Source: Sistotremastrum niveocremeum HHB9708
Lineage: Eukaryota > Basidiomycota > Agaricomycetes > Sistotremastrales > Sistotremastraceae
NCBI GenBank assembly: GCA_001630475.1
Contig: KV419409.1
Location: 310,001 to 374,000 of the forward strand
Length of the DNA stretch: 64,000 nucleotides
Direction of reading: 5' to 3'
In this document: positions 23,101-36,694 of the stretch, piece by piece
How positions within the stretch are numbered: the stretch's first letter is position 1
How the letters are laid out: the number at the start of each line of letters is the position of its first letter
The notes under the pieces: model-generated
Seen by the model: the letters and a program-made list of their open reading frames with translations, nothing else
Told to the model about the DNA's origin: nothing
Database searches by the model: none
Position numbers and translations under genes: made by a program

Positions 23101-24897
23101 ATGACTGACGTAGTAGGCGCAACTGCCCTTGTCGTGTCGTTCGTTGCGTTCCTGGTAGCAATCCTCCAGGTTGTACAACAATATGCTGCTACAGCTTACG
23201 ATTATCGACGATGTTCACAACACACGATTGGATCATGGGCACGGCATACTCATAGGAGATGGATTTGGAGTGAGGTCAGGTTTGAGATAATGTTTGCGAC
23301 GCCGCGAATATCTCTTTCCCCGCGAGCCAGTCCATACACTTTACCTTTTCCTTCGCTCGAAGAACATGTTCCTTCCAGAGCCAGCAGAATCGCTCTTCGG
23401 CGGGGTCACAGTGATGCATCTGCGAACAAAGCTGATTCAAAAGATGCTGTCGCGGAAAAGGAGCCTTCTCTACCCAGGGCCCCAAAACCGAGCTATAAAC
23501 AACGACAGTACGCATACGTCGGTCAGACGAAATCAGGCAAGAAGACTAGGGAGTGGTACGACGTTGATTCCAAACCCTGGTTCCTACAATCAACGGGCAC
23601 CGCTCCCGAGGCGAAGTGCTCCTGGCTCAGCCTTCTGCAATCCACCACATTCTCCGACACTTCATTCACCATAACCTCCCGACAGTCCTCCTTTGACTAC
23701 ATGCCAGACGGCGTCGCTCGTCCTCTCGCTTCAATGGAGCAACGAAATTTCCTCACTCTCATGACATTATATCGCATCAACTGGCGGAATCGTGGTGTCG
23801 ATGCAGACTTCTCAGGTGCGAGCGACATCGCAGAAGTCACCACTCGAGAAATCACGAATTTCGGCCGGACATATCGTTTCACTCTCCGTGATCGTGAAAG
23901 CGATGACACTGTTGTAGACGGTGACTCTGAGGACGAAGAAGTCGATTTCGATTCGTCACCAGCCAACATATTTGAATCTGGGATCAAATACTACATTACA
24001 TCGGAGAGGGCAAGAAGTGCCATGTTCAACCGCTTTGAGCTAGGCTTTGCGACAATATTGACGCACACCTCCGAAGAAGTTTTGAATTCTTTGAAAGCTG
24101 CTGGTGTCGATCACGATGCCGGCAATTTTGTCAAGGATCTTTACGACGCTAATGGCGGATGGGGCCCCGGCCTCGCAGAAGGTGTTCAATCTTGGGCTTA
24201 CGCGTCGATGCCGAAGTGCGTCGACGAAAGGAACGATTCATTCAAATCCATCTATTCGGCGATTTCGATTATAGCTTGCTTCGGCGAACCCCCTATTGTT
24301 GCAATGTTGTGTAATGAAGTCGATCAAGGCCTTTCCACACCACAATCACACATCTCCTCGTGGGCGCGCACCTACCTTTCGTCTCGCCCTGCTTTCCGTG
24401 AACTCACTATTCCTCATTTCAAATGGGTCTGCGAGAAATTTCGCGTTAATATCTTCCACTACGTTGTTCCATGGTCGAGAGCACGTAGCGCCCTAGCAGG
24501 AATCGTCGCCTTAGACGAAGAGCTTGAGACGGATTTATTGAAGAAACTAAGTGATGATCAGCGGCTCGCTTTCAAACTCGAAATGCTGAATGCTCAAGTC
24601 AAATATCAGTGCAGAGTCTTCCCAGAAGCATCCGCTGCTGCCGCTGCCGAGGGGAAACAATGGTGGGAGAAATTGGATCCTATCGCTGCTCAGAACGGAC
24701 AGAAGATCGTGCAGGATATAAAGGGGCATTTTGGCGGAAGTGAGGAGTGTGCGAGGAATGTGCTGATGAATCGGTGGATGAGAGGCGCGCTGTGGGCAAT
24801 TCATAACTCGAATTGCTGTCGGGATGGATTCAGAGAGCTGGAGTGCAGTTTGGCGAGCAAATGGTTGGAGGATACATCAACAGTTTACATTGCCTAG
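23101..24897 (+). CDS. Modin-like membrane protein, copy 2
   Basis: Intronless, 598 residues from the ATG at 23101. It has the same architecture as copies 1 and 3: an N-terminal helix (GATALVVSFVAFLVAILQVV), QQYAATAYDYRRCS, WIWSEVRFEIMF, SFDYMPDGVARPLASMEQ and FGRTYRF. The C-terminal blocks are YQCRVFPEASAAAA, LMNRWMRGALWAIHNSN, ELECSLASKWL and TVYIA. An acidic insert of about 20 residues near position 277 (DGDSEDEEVDFD) is specific to this copy. The central loop after about residue 90 is the most variable part. The absence of introns is unusual in this intron-rich window and fits duplication of an intronless ancestor. Function unknown beyond family resemblance. Confidence 0.8.
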   Translation: MTDVVGATALVVSFVAFLVAILQVVQQYAATAYDYRRCSQHTIGSWARHTHRRWIWSEVRFEIMFATPRISLSPRASPYTLPFPSLEEHVPSRASRIALRRGHSDASANKADSKDAVAEKEPSLPRAPKPSYKQRQYAYVGQTKSGKKTREWYDVDSKPWFLQSTGTAPEAKCSWLSLLQSTTFSDTSFTITSRQSSFDYMPDGVARPLASMEQRNFLTLMTLYRINWRNRGVDADFSGASDIAEVTTREITNFGRTYRFTLRDRESDDTVVDGDSEDEEVDFDSSPANIFESGIKYYITSERARSAMFNRFELGFATILTHTSEEVLNSLKAAGVDHDAGNFVKDLYDANGGWGPGLAEGVQSWAYASMPKCVDERNDSFKSIYSAISIIACFGEPPIVAMLCNEVDQGLSTPQSHISSWARTYLSSRPAFRELTIPHFKWVCEKFRVNIFHYVVPWSRARSALAGIVALDEELETDLLKKLSDDQRLAFKLEMLNAQVKYQCRVFPEASAAAAAEGKQWWEKLDPIAAQNGQKIVQDIKGHFGGSEECARNVLMNRWMRGALWAIHNSNCCRDGFRELECSLASKWLEDTSTVYIA

Positions 24898-27800
24898 CAT
24901 GCTACCGCCGGTTCGACTGGTCATATTTATAGACGTTCTATTGCTGTGACATGTGTCAACAGAGATCGCCCGTCTGGCCTTGATTGGAGGCCCACCATGT
25001 CAAGAGCCTGACTTGACACGAAAGCTGGATCAATGTCTTGTCTTTCGAGTTTCAACTGATCGATGTTTGCCGCGGGACAGTAGTGCAACAATACTATCCA
25101 AAGACCTGCATGGGTCTCTGTTTCCCTTCCTCCAATAGTACTGACATTCTCAACACCATCAACAGAGACACCGAACAGCTCCTTGCTGGCAACACTCTTA
25201 CACTTCGTTCCTCCGAAGTCAGCCGATTGTCGACTCTCAAATCAGCTCAAGTGTGAAAGTTCTACTGTTCGCTCCGGACCATGTCGTTGACTTGAGTGTA
25301 TCGCCGTCGGGATCGTCGTGGTTCGCGAAATCGACTTGTCCCGGCGAAGCTACGTACACAAGCGCCGGCACTTGAATATTCCCATGGACGACAGCCTGCT
25401 CCAGAACAATCATTGACCTTGTATTCGGAAACATATCCGCTTTGAGCTTCTCTTAAATATTGAGGCACACTGCATTCGTCGAATATCGGAAGACTAAACC
25501 AGCACTCCAAAAGGCGGATTTCTTGACCAATACGGATTGTATTCAATTATGCGGGTGTTTCAGTCTATGGCATTACGGAATATTTGGGTGACTTAAACTA
25601 AAGCCATCGGGTTGTCAACACGGCGACACTTATCTACATTCGGCAAGTGAGCTAAATCTCAGATCGGAAAATGTCAAACAGCCTGAGGGCGATGCCAAAG
25701 CACCATCTCCATCAGTAGCACCCTACACCGGAAGTAGACGGTAGACCAAGCGATGTCGTACATCGATGACCGCAGCGTCGATTTAGAACAAATATAGCAT
25801 TCCGATCAGAATGCAAGTACATTTTCGTAGTCATGTTTGAGTCCAAGCGGCTAAGTCGGGAAGAAGGCGTCGCTACGGAAAGCGAACCCTGAAGGGGTGG
25901 CTCGGCGACAAGGCACACGGCCTCAAAGAAGCACAACTACGTCATTCCGTTCCGAGTTTGCTTCGCTTAGCCCGGCTACGAGGATGGAGTCGGAAGGCGA
26001 GTCAATTAACGTCATTGCTTTAGCTGAACTTAGGTCGTGTTCGGAAAGTTTGTAGCGAGATCATGGAATGTGCCTTTGAAGGGTCGACGTCTGTGAGAGA
26101 GTTGCCAGCGTGGCAGGATTTTTTTGTGTTCTTGGACTTCGTTTGAGAAGTGGGCAGCTTTACGGCATCTCAGGCTCGTGTGAGTACCCATGACTTCAGA
26201 TTTATTCCCTACACTCGGAACGAACAGGCACCAGCAGTGTCCAAGGGTTTGTCCTGAAAGGCTTGATGATTGGATACTAAGCCATTCTGTGGATAGAAAT
26301 GCTTTCATGGCTGTGCTGTGAAAGTTACAAGTACGAGACTCTCGAGACCAATGCGAGGCTCAGCTGCAGTACGATGGCATCAATAGAACCCGAATTTGAA
26401 TTTGAAAGCGGATCGGGCGTCAAGATACAGGCCTGATGTCACCTCGCATCATTCTGCATCTTACCTTGTTACAATCCAGCAAACGCGGAACATGCGTCTC
26501 ACCATTACCTTCGAGATGCGGAAGATCAGAAGACCAACAAAATATTCCCAAGCTAGGATCGTCATACGAAGCACTCCACTAGCACAAATCTCCACCTCTA
26601 TCTCTCGCTTCTCACCTCCGGGCCCCTCTACGTACCTTCCCGGCTCCATACTTGAGTCAACAAAAATCCCCTTTCACGATGTTCGGCGATGGAGTTCGAG
26701 AATGAGGAGTGCGGTGACGGATCCGGCTTCACACGACCTGATTGTGACGATGGAGGCGTTGGGATGGCATCATGCTAGCAATCAAGGCACTGGCGCCTGC
26801 AGTTGGACGATGACGTCAAAGAGTTCTTGTCTGCTTTCGACATCGATTTCCTGTACCAAAAGTAGGAGAAATCCGAAAAGCAAGAAACGCCTATACAACC
26901 GAAAGAAATGCACGTACGAAGAACCATTTTCCACTTCGGTGTGTAGATCCATCTAACGCCGCTGCTCCCGGCCGTGTTGCAGAGAGTACTTGAGCAGCCG
27001 GGGTCAATACGCAGTTGCTCTAGACGCGCCCTGAAACGTTCTCGACATAGCGAGGCTTGTAGCGAGAACACCGTAAATTGTGTCGAGGCTGGTCAAGGCT
27101 AAGCGTACCGGGCCAATGCAACTAAGCGAGCTAGCAGCTATGGTCTTTCGCTCTCTTTGCGGTAACAAGACACGCGTATCCAAGGCGGCGCATTTTGCGT
27201 TTACGTTCACAAGCGAGTATCCGAGCGCCTGCGAAGCACTCTCTTACCCGGAGGACCCTTAGTCCTCAGGGACCACCTGCCTCATTCGGTCGATCTTGGA
27301 GTCCTCCTTCCTAATGTGGATAAGATTCAGGCGCCTATCGCCCGAGTCGTCCCGAGAAGCATTACCCTTTTGGGATATTTCGCCACCCAAGTACGGTCTA
27401 CATTTTTGCTTATGTTTTTCGCCTTATACATCCGCGGTCGAGCCTGATCTACCCTGGACTCTTTGAGCTACGGTTAATTTCGGTTGAGCTCTAGCCTGAA
27501 GATCGCTTCAACCGGGTTGACGAAGAATATACGGGATGTGTGTTGGGCTGGGTTGGTCTACGAGATCGTCAGCTAAATGGGCTTAAGACCAAACACATTC
27601 AATGCCACCGTGTACGGCGCACGGCGTCGAAGCATCACAGCCTGACCACCCCAAACTTGACGCGTGAAAATAACCTTAGGACATGACAAAGCGTACTCAC
27701 TTGACTCCTGAGTCTTTCAGATCCCGCCTACTTCGATCTAAGCGTCTTGATAATCGTACTCTCTTCGTGCCGGGATTGAGATGTAGTGGGAATCCTCAGC

Positions 27801-30800
27801 TTCGCAATAAAGGTATCTTTGGAGAGAGGTATCCAGTTGTTCGGTCAGATTGAGCGCGTGATCGGTACGTGCTAGTGGGATAGACGGGGTCGTAACCGAT
27901 TCAATGCACAAAGCACGCGAGAAGAGTGCACACTGGGTACTTCTTCGAGCCTTGTCCCTTGTTTCCCTTGATTTGAACGGCGAATTTCATTTCATGGGGT
28001 TGTGCTAGCGTTGCTGAGTGAGCGTTGTCCTGCTGGCCCTAGCAATGTGTTTAATGACCGCAGCTCGAATGAAATCGAGACCCTTGATCCTCGGACTCGG
28101 ACGACTATGGTTCGAGATAACCTCGAAAGGCTCGCTGCATTGTCACGCGTTTTTAATCTTCGTACATACGATGTGATTAGATTGTACGAAGAATCACGTT
28201 GGCCTACATCCTCAGACGCCGATCCTGAGCCTGAGTCGTCCTTCGAGTTCTGAGTCCGGATATCCAGCTGAGTAATGATAACGGATCTTTGGTCTCAGAA
28301 TAGTAGACAAAACAGGGCTGAGAAGCTCCAGTAGCAAACCGTCGGCACTTGAGTCAAATACAAGTTTTAAGTGTACCCTCGCTAGAACCCCTACCGGGTA
28401 GCAGAGATCGCTGAATCAGAAGCTCTGAGTCGGCTGATAAATCCGAAAGTCAGCCCGAACCTTGGAGATCACGTTTACAAGATGAAATGCTACTGAAAGT
28501 CAGATAAGCGAGAATGGGCGATGGTCGATGAGCGATATATGCCACGGAGTCCGTTGGTCTGGACATCCGATCAGTCCGAGTCCGAATAATCCGAGTCGAA
28601 GAAAATTGAGAAGGCTTAGAGGTTCATCAATAAATATGAGGTATCTAATCGATGTTTGATGAGCGGTCAGTTCGAGCCGGCGTGGTGATTGTCTTTCCTT
28701 GAAAATGAATGTGGGCACTCACTCGTGTGGCACTAAGGCGTCGAAACGGAGAAACGTTGTTCTGGGGCCTTCTTTATACTTCATATCATTTAGAGTCAAG
28801 TAGCTGTGATCTATTGCCACTATACGATATTGTCGAAGTTGCTTGTAGATAGGAGCGCATATATGGTGTCGCCAGACTCGTGACCATTATCGAGGATCCG
28901 TATGAAGCGCTGGAAATAAAACGGAAAAATGAGCGCAGTAATATCGACGTCGAGCCGGGTGTACAGAGGCTCCCATAGATTAAGCCACATCAGTTCTCGA
29001 GTGATCACCGTCCCTTCGCAATAATCTGTTATATGAACTCTTCGAGTGCTCTCATTCCTCTCCTCACTTCTACCAACACATTCCTGAGAACAGACGATCC
29101 GCACGACATGGATACATGGACAATGCCACGAAACCAGAAAGGAAGAAGGGATCATAAACGCCACGAGAGGCGCCGACCCAAGTCGAAGGAACGGACAGAG
29201 ACGGCATCTGACCTACGGCAGATCTCACAGATCTCCTCAGATGACCTTGTGAGACTTCCTACATGACCCTCAGATCTTCCCTCAGATCGATATTGATGTA
29301 TGCATGTGCATAGGAACGATCTGGTGTGAATCGAAGGGAAAGGAAGGACGGAGGGTGGGTTATGGGAGATATAGATACGAGAGAGGGGCGAGAAGTGAGA
29401 AGAGGGAGCTGTTTTGGGGATGGGTCGGGTGTTGTAGGGGTCGTAGACGCCTGAATATATTTTGGATTTGTTTATTGATTATTGGGAATTCATGGGATAT
29501 TTGGGAGTTGGAAGAGGGGACGGAGGTACGGGAGAGACTGAGTCATGTTGACTCTTGAGACTATACGTTGAAGGCTAAAACTTGGTGTGCGATTAGTCAG
29601 TGGTCTGTGGTAAGCGTCTGGTTGAAACCTGATCATTGTATAGACGACGGGATGACTACTCACCTGGGCCCTAGACATGAGCTTTCACCTCGACATTTAG
29701 GCTCCCGAGAACGCCTACTGAATACTCATCAACAAATACACCCGAGAGCAGAAGCCAGACTGATGTTCAACGAACAGCATGAGAAAGACTCATCTATCTG
29801 AGTAAACTTTGCGAGGCTGTATTCATACGAACCGGTGAATTATCTCCGCAACGAACAGCTTTACAGACGTTACTCCTCTGATTCGCGACGACCCTGAGAG
29901 GCTAAAGTATAACCAATGAATTCCCGCCGACCCTGCGTGTTCTAAATTTTCTTCCGTCAAACACTTTACACTTACACTTAACATGTTCAAAACGAACTTG
30001 AGAGGACCGAGACGCCCGAGTGGTGCCATGTTGGTTCCAGAGGGGATTTTACGATCGGTACTATAGAAATGCCGAAGAGGTGAATTTTCTTGACGTTCGA
30101 GGATTAGGATTGGACTGAGCCGGAGATTGTATGAAGACGCTGGCATTGTCGAACTTCCTAAGCATACCATAGACCTCTTCTGTAGTGAAGACGACGAAGG
30201 ACTGAATATTCGCAGTCAGAGAACATGTGCACCGCAAGCGTTTCGCCCACCGGCGATCTACGGCGAAAACATCAAACTCGAAAACTCGTCCAAAAATAAA
30301 CCGTACTTAGCCATCCAATAAGTTTCCCAATTCCCAGCACCAGTCAATTGACTTACCCTAGCATGCGAGGGACCGGGCGAGCAATGGCATCGTACCCAGC
30401 CAGCCAGCCAATCACCTTATTCGGTTGGAAGCTATGGCAGGCTTCGGGATGTCATTCTGATTCTGATTCTCGTGATCAGGGGAGTTTCAGATTCATGTTC
30501 GCGCACAAGATCTTCATCTTTGAGATCCAAGGGATGTACCTGGGCCTTTCAATTGCAATTGCAGGTGTTCCTCGTCCAGAGGAGAGGATGCCGGACCGGC
30601 GATGGATCCGCGGGAGTAGGAAATAGGGAATAAGATATAAGAACTAGGCACTAGGAACGGCGACGATCATTCAGGTACTGAGAGGATTTTTCGGAGATGG
30701 GGTTTTGTAAGCGTTAGAGGTTGTTGAGATTCAAATACCGGCGATCTCGATGAGAGAGCTTTGACGCTCGAGAATCGTTCTTTTGAGGCTTTACATTGCG

Positions 30801-32048
30801 GGTTTGGGAGGAGTCCGAGGGCGAGCGTAGAAGGGGTAGGAAGGAATTCAGCCGAAGAGAAGAGGCTTGACAGGCGTTTAGTGTGTATTCGATTCGAGGT
30901 GATAGAAAGAGAAGTGAAGCTTCGCTTAGGCTGACTGACATTACCGGACGACTCAGTATATACTCAGTTTCGGTTGAAGAGACTGATGGAGAGAACGAGA
31001 GAAAGCCATAGACGGCGCTAGAATGATTTTCGAAAGGGTCGTCCGGAGTACAAATATGGATTGTTCGGTATTGATGAAACGGAAGTATAGTACACTTATG
31101 TAGACATTGTAGAGATAGGCGTTCGATCGTGATAAGACCGGATGGAGACGATCGACATTGCGTATGTTATGATTTCAGAACTAGAGCTGGCTGGCCAGTG
31201 GCCATGGAGTCCGAGTGCCTGCACCACACGCTCCGAGTGATTGCACGTGGTGACACCAACACGACGACGTAGTAGTGACGCATGTTCAGAAAATTTTCAT
31301 TTGAATGTGCAGTCATGGAGAGCGTTTTACGGATGAAAGAGGCGCGATTCGGATTGAGTGTAGCAACTCGCAAACGTGTTCGGAGAGCAGAGCGAGGCTA
31401 ACGCGATGGCCGGAGACATGGCGACAGTGCTAAGGCCCGGACGGCGAACTCGGCTGAGATGATGGATGGGTTGTGATTGTGAAATGGCCGGCGTGGTCAA
31501 GACGAGGCAATGCGCCGGGTAACGATGGTTTGAGAGACGGGCGCTCGGGCGGCTTCTCGGCATCGGGTGATTTTGGGAAGCCATATTGGGAATAAGCCAC
31601 TGCGGAGTTTGAGAGTTGTGCCGGATAGCGTTCGGAGACGGAGTCTGATTCTGAACGTTGAGAGATTGAAACGCAGAGGATCTGCAGAAGAGTGCTGGAA
31701 GACGTGACGCAGTGGAGGAGGGGAACGGAACGGGATACGGAAACGCCCAATTTGGCGTCGGAGTACGGATGGAAGAAGGAAAGATCCGAGTGGGAAGAAG
31801 TCGGGAGAACCCGATGGGGAAGCGAAAGGCTGGCGGAGAAATACGGAAGGTATCGATTTGTGACAGATCTCGCGCTTAGCATTTATTACTTATGAACCGC
31901 ACTCTCGCCTAGAAAAGTTCCCCTCTCCTTCATATCAACGTCTCTTTTCTGTTCAACACAGACCTGAAACTAGCCCGCCCGTCGTCCCGACGCCCATCAC
32001 GTGCTAATCCCGCCCTTCCCGCCAACGTCGCCCGACAACTCCGCCACA
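24898..32048. other. Gene-poor stretch, 7 kb
   Basis: No gene could be supported here. The longest frames are 186 codons (26396-26956, plus), 150 codons (31430-31882, minus) and 83-115 codons elsewhere (28002-28253, 28820-29164, 29823-30170). None shows domains, paralogy or believable exon joins. Small features seen are repeated CTCAGATC-like words near 29217-29290, a short GATTCT run near 30458, and purine-rich plus-strand sequence at 29330-29540. No retroelement or transposase motif was recognised. It may hold decayed sequence, long non-coding transcripts, or genes with exons too short for me to assemble. Confidence 0.4.
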
Positions 32049-34463
32049 ATGTCCGCCGTTGCCGCAGCCGCGCCTCCATTTCTCCTCATCCCCTCCTCGC
32101 CCTCTTCTCGTCGTACTCCCGCAGCCTCTTCTGTCAGCTCATCGCATAGGACACCGACGCCGACTCCGAGAACGCAAGCAGCGCTGATGCCAACCTATCG
32201 CGCACCCGCCCATGCCCATGCGCATCACCTCCACTCGATCCCTCAGCGGGAAAAGAGCACCCGGTCGCTCATTGTCGACTCGATGCTGGATCAGTTGACC
32301 GAGGTAAGGCTTGGTCAGGTCAGAGCGGAGCTGGGAGCAGATGTCGTTGGAGATGCAGAGGGAGTAGAGGCGTTGAGGAGATGGGAGTTTTACACTGGCG
32401 TCGTGCGCACCGAGCACGCCGACGACGACAACCACCCGAACTGGCTTCAGATCCTCAACTATGCCCAAGTGTCTCAGTCTCAGCCCAAACGCCCCGTTCT
32501 ACGTGTGCCCAACGCCTCCCTCGCACTCACGCTCCGTGCCAGAGCCCAAGGCATCACTAATGTCGTGCATTCTATGCTTACTCAACCCCCGACTCCCGCC
32601 ATTCCGCTCCCTAATCACCTCCGCATCCGTCTCTCGCTCGCCATCCTCTATGAACTCCTATTCGCGCCGCCGACGTTACTCCCGACCAAGGCTGAGCGTG
32701 ACAAGCTCGGGCTGACTCAGAACAGCGTAACGGAGATTCCTGCCGAGCTCGCACAGCTTGTTCCGATATCGAACGTCCTGCCACCCGCTGCATCACCCGC
32801 CCCGTCGCAGTCGTTGCCATCTCTCCAATCAATCTTCCCGCTGCCATCACCAAAGACGTCGTTCCGACCTGTTCCCTCCAACTCCCCGCCCGTCTCAGCT
32901 TTCCGTTCATTTGGCGTCTCATCATCGCATCCGCCACCTTCGCCCATCTCGACAGCTCGCTCACCTGCTCCTTCATCCCACCCTACCCCCGCGCCAACAT
33001 CCGCTTCATCTAATGCATCAGCACCCCCTGTATTCAGCTGGAGTCGGCCCACAGTGCGTTCATTATTCATCTTACATTATCTTCTTTCTGACTAATCAAT
33101 TCACTCTCCTCATTCAGAATAACCGGACCACGTCCCATCAACCCACGTCTTCTATGCCAACCAGCATCGAACAGCCAAAGTGGGGTCCCCCCTCTAGCAA
33201 ATTCAAGCCATCTGCACCTCCTTCGCTAGCCACTTCATTGTTCCAGTCTTCTATCGAATCATCCTCACCGCTCTGTGCCCGCCACCTCGCATCTCTCAAC
33301 ACCCCTTCCCCTTGTCTTTCATGCTCCCTTATCCCCCGTTCAGCACGCTCAACCATCGGATCGGGTCTCCCCAACTCCCGACTCTCGAACCTCCTTTCAT
33401 TATCAGATACCGCCATGCCCTCTATCCAAGCTATCGAACGCTTCCTTCGTATCAGCGCATTGATCTGTATGGAGCTTTCCGGTACGACATCCACCCGACC
33501 TACACGCGCCTGGTACGCTCTTCTCGCATCATTACTTTCACGTGCAGTCGTGGAAGGATATGTCGGGAGAGGATGGAAAGGGATTAAGGGTGTCGAAGTA
33601 CTATGCAGCGTCGGGTCAAGGGAGAGTTATAGGACGACGACTCTTCCGCCCGTATCTGCTTCTGCTTCGGCTATTAATACTCGGGATAGGGATGGGAGAA
33701 GCCGGAGTGGGAGCATTGTTGATAGGATGGATGAAGATGATCAGGAGGATGAAGATGACGACGATGAAGAGTCGAACGCGGACGGCGCAGAGTTCGATCC
33801 CGATGGCTTCCCGACGCTCAAGACCGCATGCGAGGTATTGTTCCAGCCAACCGTAGCGCCTGGCGTCAGCGATCCATGGGCTGAATTCCGTACGGAAATG
33901 AAGAGACGGAAAGACGAGGTACGTCGTTCATCTCCCCTCTTTTAAAATTAATGAAGGAACTAATTGTCTCTCCGAATTTGTCTAATCATTTCCAGTTCTT
34001 GAGTTCGGCGTCTGATAATAATCCCACCTCCCTCGTTGGCCATTTCTCCGCTCTGCGCAACATCTACGCATTCGAGTCCACTGAACTCACTCTTCTCGCA
34101 TTTTGCGAAGCACTCAATACATGGCGTGGAGTCCCTGAGCTGCTCGAAGATCCGCCGAGATCTGGTTCAAGATCGTCCGAATCATCCCGGTCTGCCACGC
34201 CTTCCAATGCCCACCCAACACCCTCATCAACACATACCTCCACGACCAACGGCAAATCCTCCACTTCTTCCTCATATCTCTCACACTTCTTCGCTATTCC
34301 CCGCTCTCGCACTACATCACAAACCTCATCCAGTATTCCATCCAAGAGATTCCGTTCGCTCTCTATCGATTCGGAATCTGGATCTGGGGAGCATGGGAAA
34401 AGAAGTCGACGAGAAAGGAGTCCTAGGCCCGGTGCAGATTGGGTTGGACCGTATGGTGTTTGA
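32049..34463 (+). CDS. Conserved Ser/Pro-rich protein of unknown function
   Basis: Three exons (32049-33053, 33118-33918, 33996-34463) encode 757 residues. The open frame extends 16 codons upstream of the ATG used here. An N-terminal Ser/Thr/Pro-rich region precedes a better-ordered block (about residues 80-240) with VRAELGADVVGDAEGVEALR, RWEFYTGVVRTEH and NWLQILNYAQ. A Pro/Ser linker follows, then a second ordered block with IQAIERFLRISALICMEL, an acidic stretch (DEDDQEDEDDDDEE), and a basic Ser-rich tail ending RSRRERSPRPGADWVG. The acidic and basic tracts suggest a nuclear protein, but I recognise no domain. Splice sites are consensus and phase 0 throughout. The 3' flank is T-rich. Confidence 0.75.
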
Positions 34464-36694
34464 ACGCCTCCCCACCCTCACCCTCTTACTGCTATCATTA
34501 TTCTTGCCATTTTCTTGGGCTTATGGGTTCACGTCTTTCTGCGGTGATGGGTGATAGGCGATGGTGGTGATTGGATGCGCTTACGTCGGCCCCTCCTCGA
34601 TGTCGTTCCTGGCTTTTTGGCTCAGCTTCAACCCTTCTACCTCGTTGAGTTGATCCCGTCGGGTCATCCGGCTCGCTCTTCTCTTCCTTCGCACGGAGCC
34701 AGCTTGCTGGCGTGTCCTTCTCTCTTCCAACTTTGGAATCTTGGATCTGAGATCTTTCGTTGGGCCGAAGATTCAGGGGTGCTCGAGGAGTGCAATTTGC
34801 GTGGTCGACTTCGGACGAGACGCTCGTGGGATGAGTAAGATGCGATGGGGCCGTTCTTGGGATCCTCTCAAGTCCCGGATCTCCCTTGGGCGGTTGGGGA
34901 CGAGGTTGAGGTTAAGATGAGTTTTGTTAGTCACTTCACATTGGGCGGCGCTCGATGTGCTACGATGTGCGATGTACGGTTGTACGGTGTACGGTGTTAC
35001 CCCCCCTGCTTTTAGTGTTCCTTTTAGTGCTTTTTTCTGTGTACATCGTCATTGAGTTTCTTTCCAGTCTTTCTTTCATGCACTTCATTTTCGGCGTCGC
35101 GCGACCCCCAATCCGTAATACCTTCTTGTACAAACGCTTGCCTGCTGTCTTTCCCCTTACGTTCCGTTGCTTTGTCCAGTAATGTTAGCGCTCGATCGAT
35201 TCGTCCGAGTGTAGTGTTTCGTCAGATCCGGCCTAATGTGGCATCACTTCATTCCTGATTAGACCACGATACACCTGAGTTCATTTCGTAGATTCTTAGA
35301 AATAGACTAATAGAATCATATCGCCTAACCTTGCACTTAGTCTTGCTTCTTATGGAGACACTCTGGCTGCATAATTTGACTCAAATGAACGTGGGCCGGC
35401 GTCAGAATACAGTCACGGTCGGAGGAAATGAAACATAAGCATTGGCTGTCAAGCTCGAGTCTCAGTACGTTCCTCGAGCGAATCGGAGAGCACGTCAAGA
35501 TTCATGAATCTGAATAATAGCCCTACAATGTCCTTCTATACTTCCAGACTTCTACGAGTAGTAGAGCACTCACGAGCTTGAGAACGGCAGACTCGAAAGA
35601 AGAATGTCCTGAGCACATGTATCCGAAACGAACCCTTAGGCTTGAGCGAAACAGATACAGATAATTACGAAAATCTGAATGTCGGTGGTATACTCGGTCC
35701 GTTTGTAATGATCCAATTAGATATTAGCAAGAAAGCGTACAATTCAAGTTCGTGGCATAGCAGTACCGGTAGACGCTCGAATAGGCTTCTCAGTCCCGTT
35801 CCGACCCGACCCGTGCTTGTTGTGTACAGGATGCATTTGTTTATTTATCTTTGCTTGTTTGCTTGTTTTGTTTGTTAAATCTGCAGTTAGATCTGCAGTG
35901 CAGACTGCGATCAAGTCGATTGGATTCGCTCGATCATCAAGAAGACCACTGAGACTCAGACGCTGTTCCGCGGAAGCAATTATTGCCGAGGACCCAGTGC
36001 AAGAGGCATCGGAGGACGTAAAGACGGCATTACACGAGTCCAGCTCAACTCCCTCGACTCCTCGTTGGTCCGATGGATTATGATGGATAACTATGAGGCA
36101 ATTCTAGTGGTGATGATGTTCTCCGACGGTGATGATAGTACAGACGCTCTTTGTCTTTCCTCGATTTCGCAATGCGGCAGTCGCTGCGGCAGTGTCTCGA
36201 GCCGCTGACATCAGGGATGTATTGCCACTCCTGAGCAGATTCCTCGGAATTGACCAAACCCTCGGGAAAGAGCCTCTTAAACATCCAAGAGGACGACTCA
36301 GACGAGGCTTCGTTTACAAACGTGTCATATACCGAAGAGCACTGCTTGAAGATACAGTGAAGGATGCCAGAACTCGAAGGTCGAGAATTTGTACAACCAA
36401 TTTCATCTTACAAGGTTGGTCTTCAGGCTTCAGCCACAAGGTTCCTGTGGCTGATATATAAAAGGGCGGACCCTCTAGACATTGTTACGATAGGATTACC
36501 TTCTTCAGTACCGGTTACTGACCACTCAAAGAATATCTCTGAATTCGGCCTACTGAGTCGTATAACACGGATCAGGAATCCAGTTGTATCGATCATTCCA
36601 ATCGTACCTCCACCCATCCACGTATGCACCCACTTATTTATTCGGTCGAAGAAAATAAACCCTAATGTTTATAGTTTATACATATCAGTCTCCG
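34464..36694. other. Intergenic, 2.2 kb
   Basis: The first part is probably the 3' UTR of the preceding gene. A 110-codon plus frame (36129-36461) and several shorter ones show no domain. The last few hundred bases must carry the promoter of the secreted protein starting at 36695. Confidence 0.4.

Noticed and set aside
26396-26956. 186-codon plus-strand frame in the gene-poor stretch
   Set aside because: No domain, no paralogue and basic-biased composition; several frames are open here, and none gives a better model with introns.
24898-32048. Retroelement or DNA transposon in the gene-poor stretch
   Set aside because: I saw no polymerase, integrase or transposase motifs and no convincing terminal repeats.
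34036-34554. 172-codon plus-strand frame over the end of the Ser/Pro-rich gene
   Set aside because: It overlaps the third exon in another frame and carries only Ser/Pro/His-biased shadow sequence.
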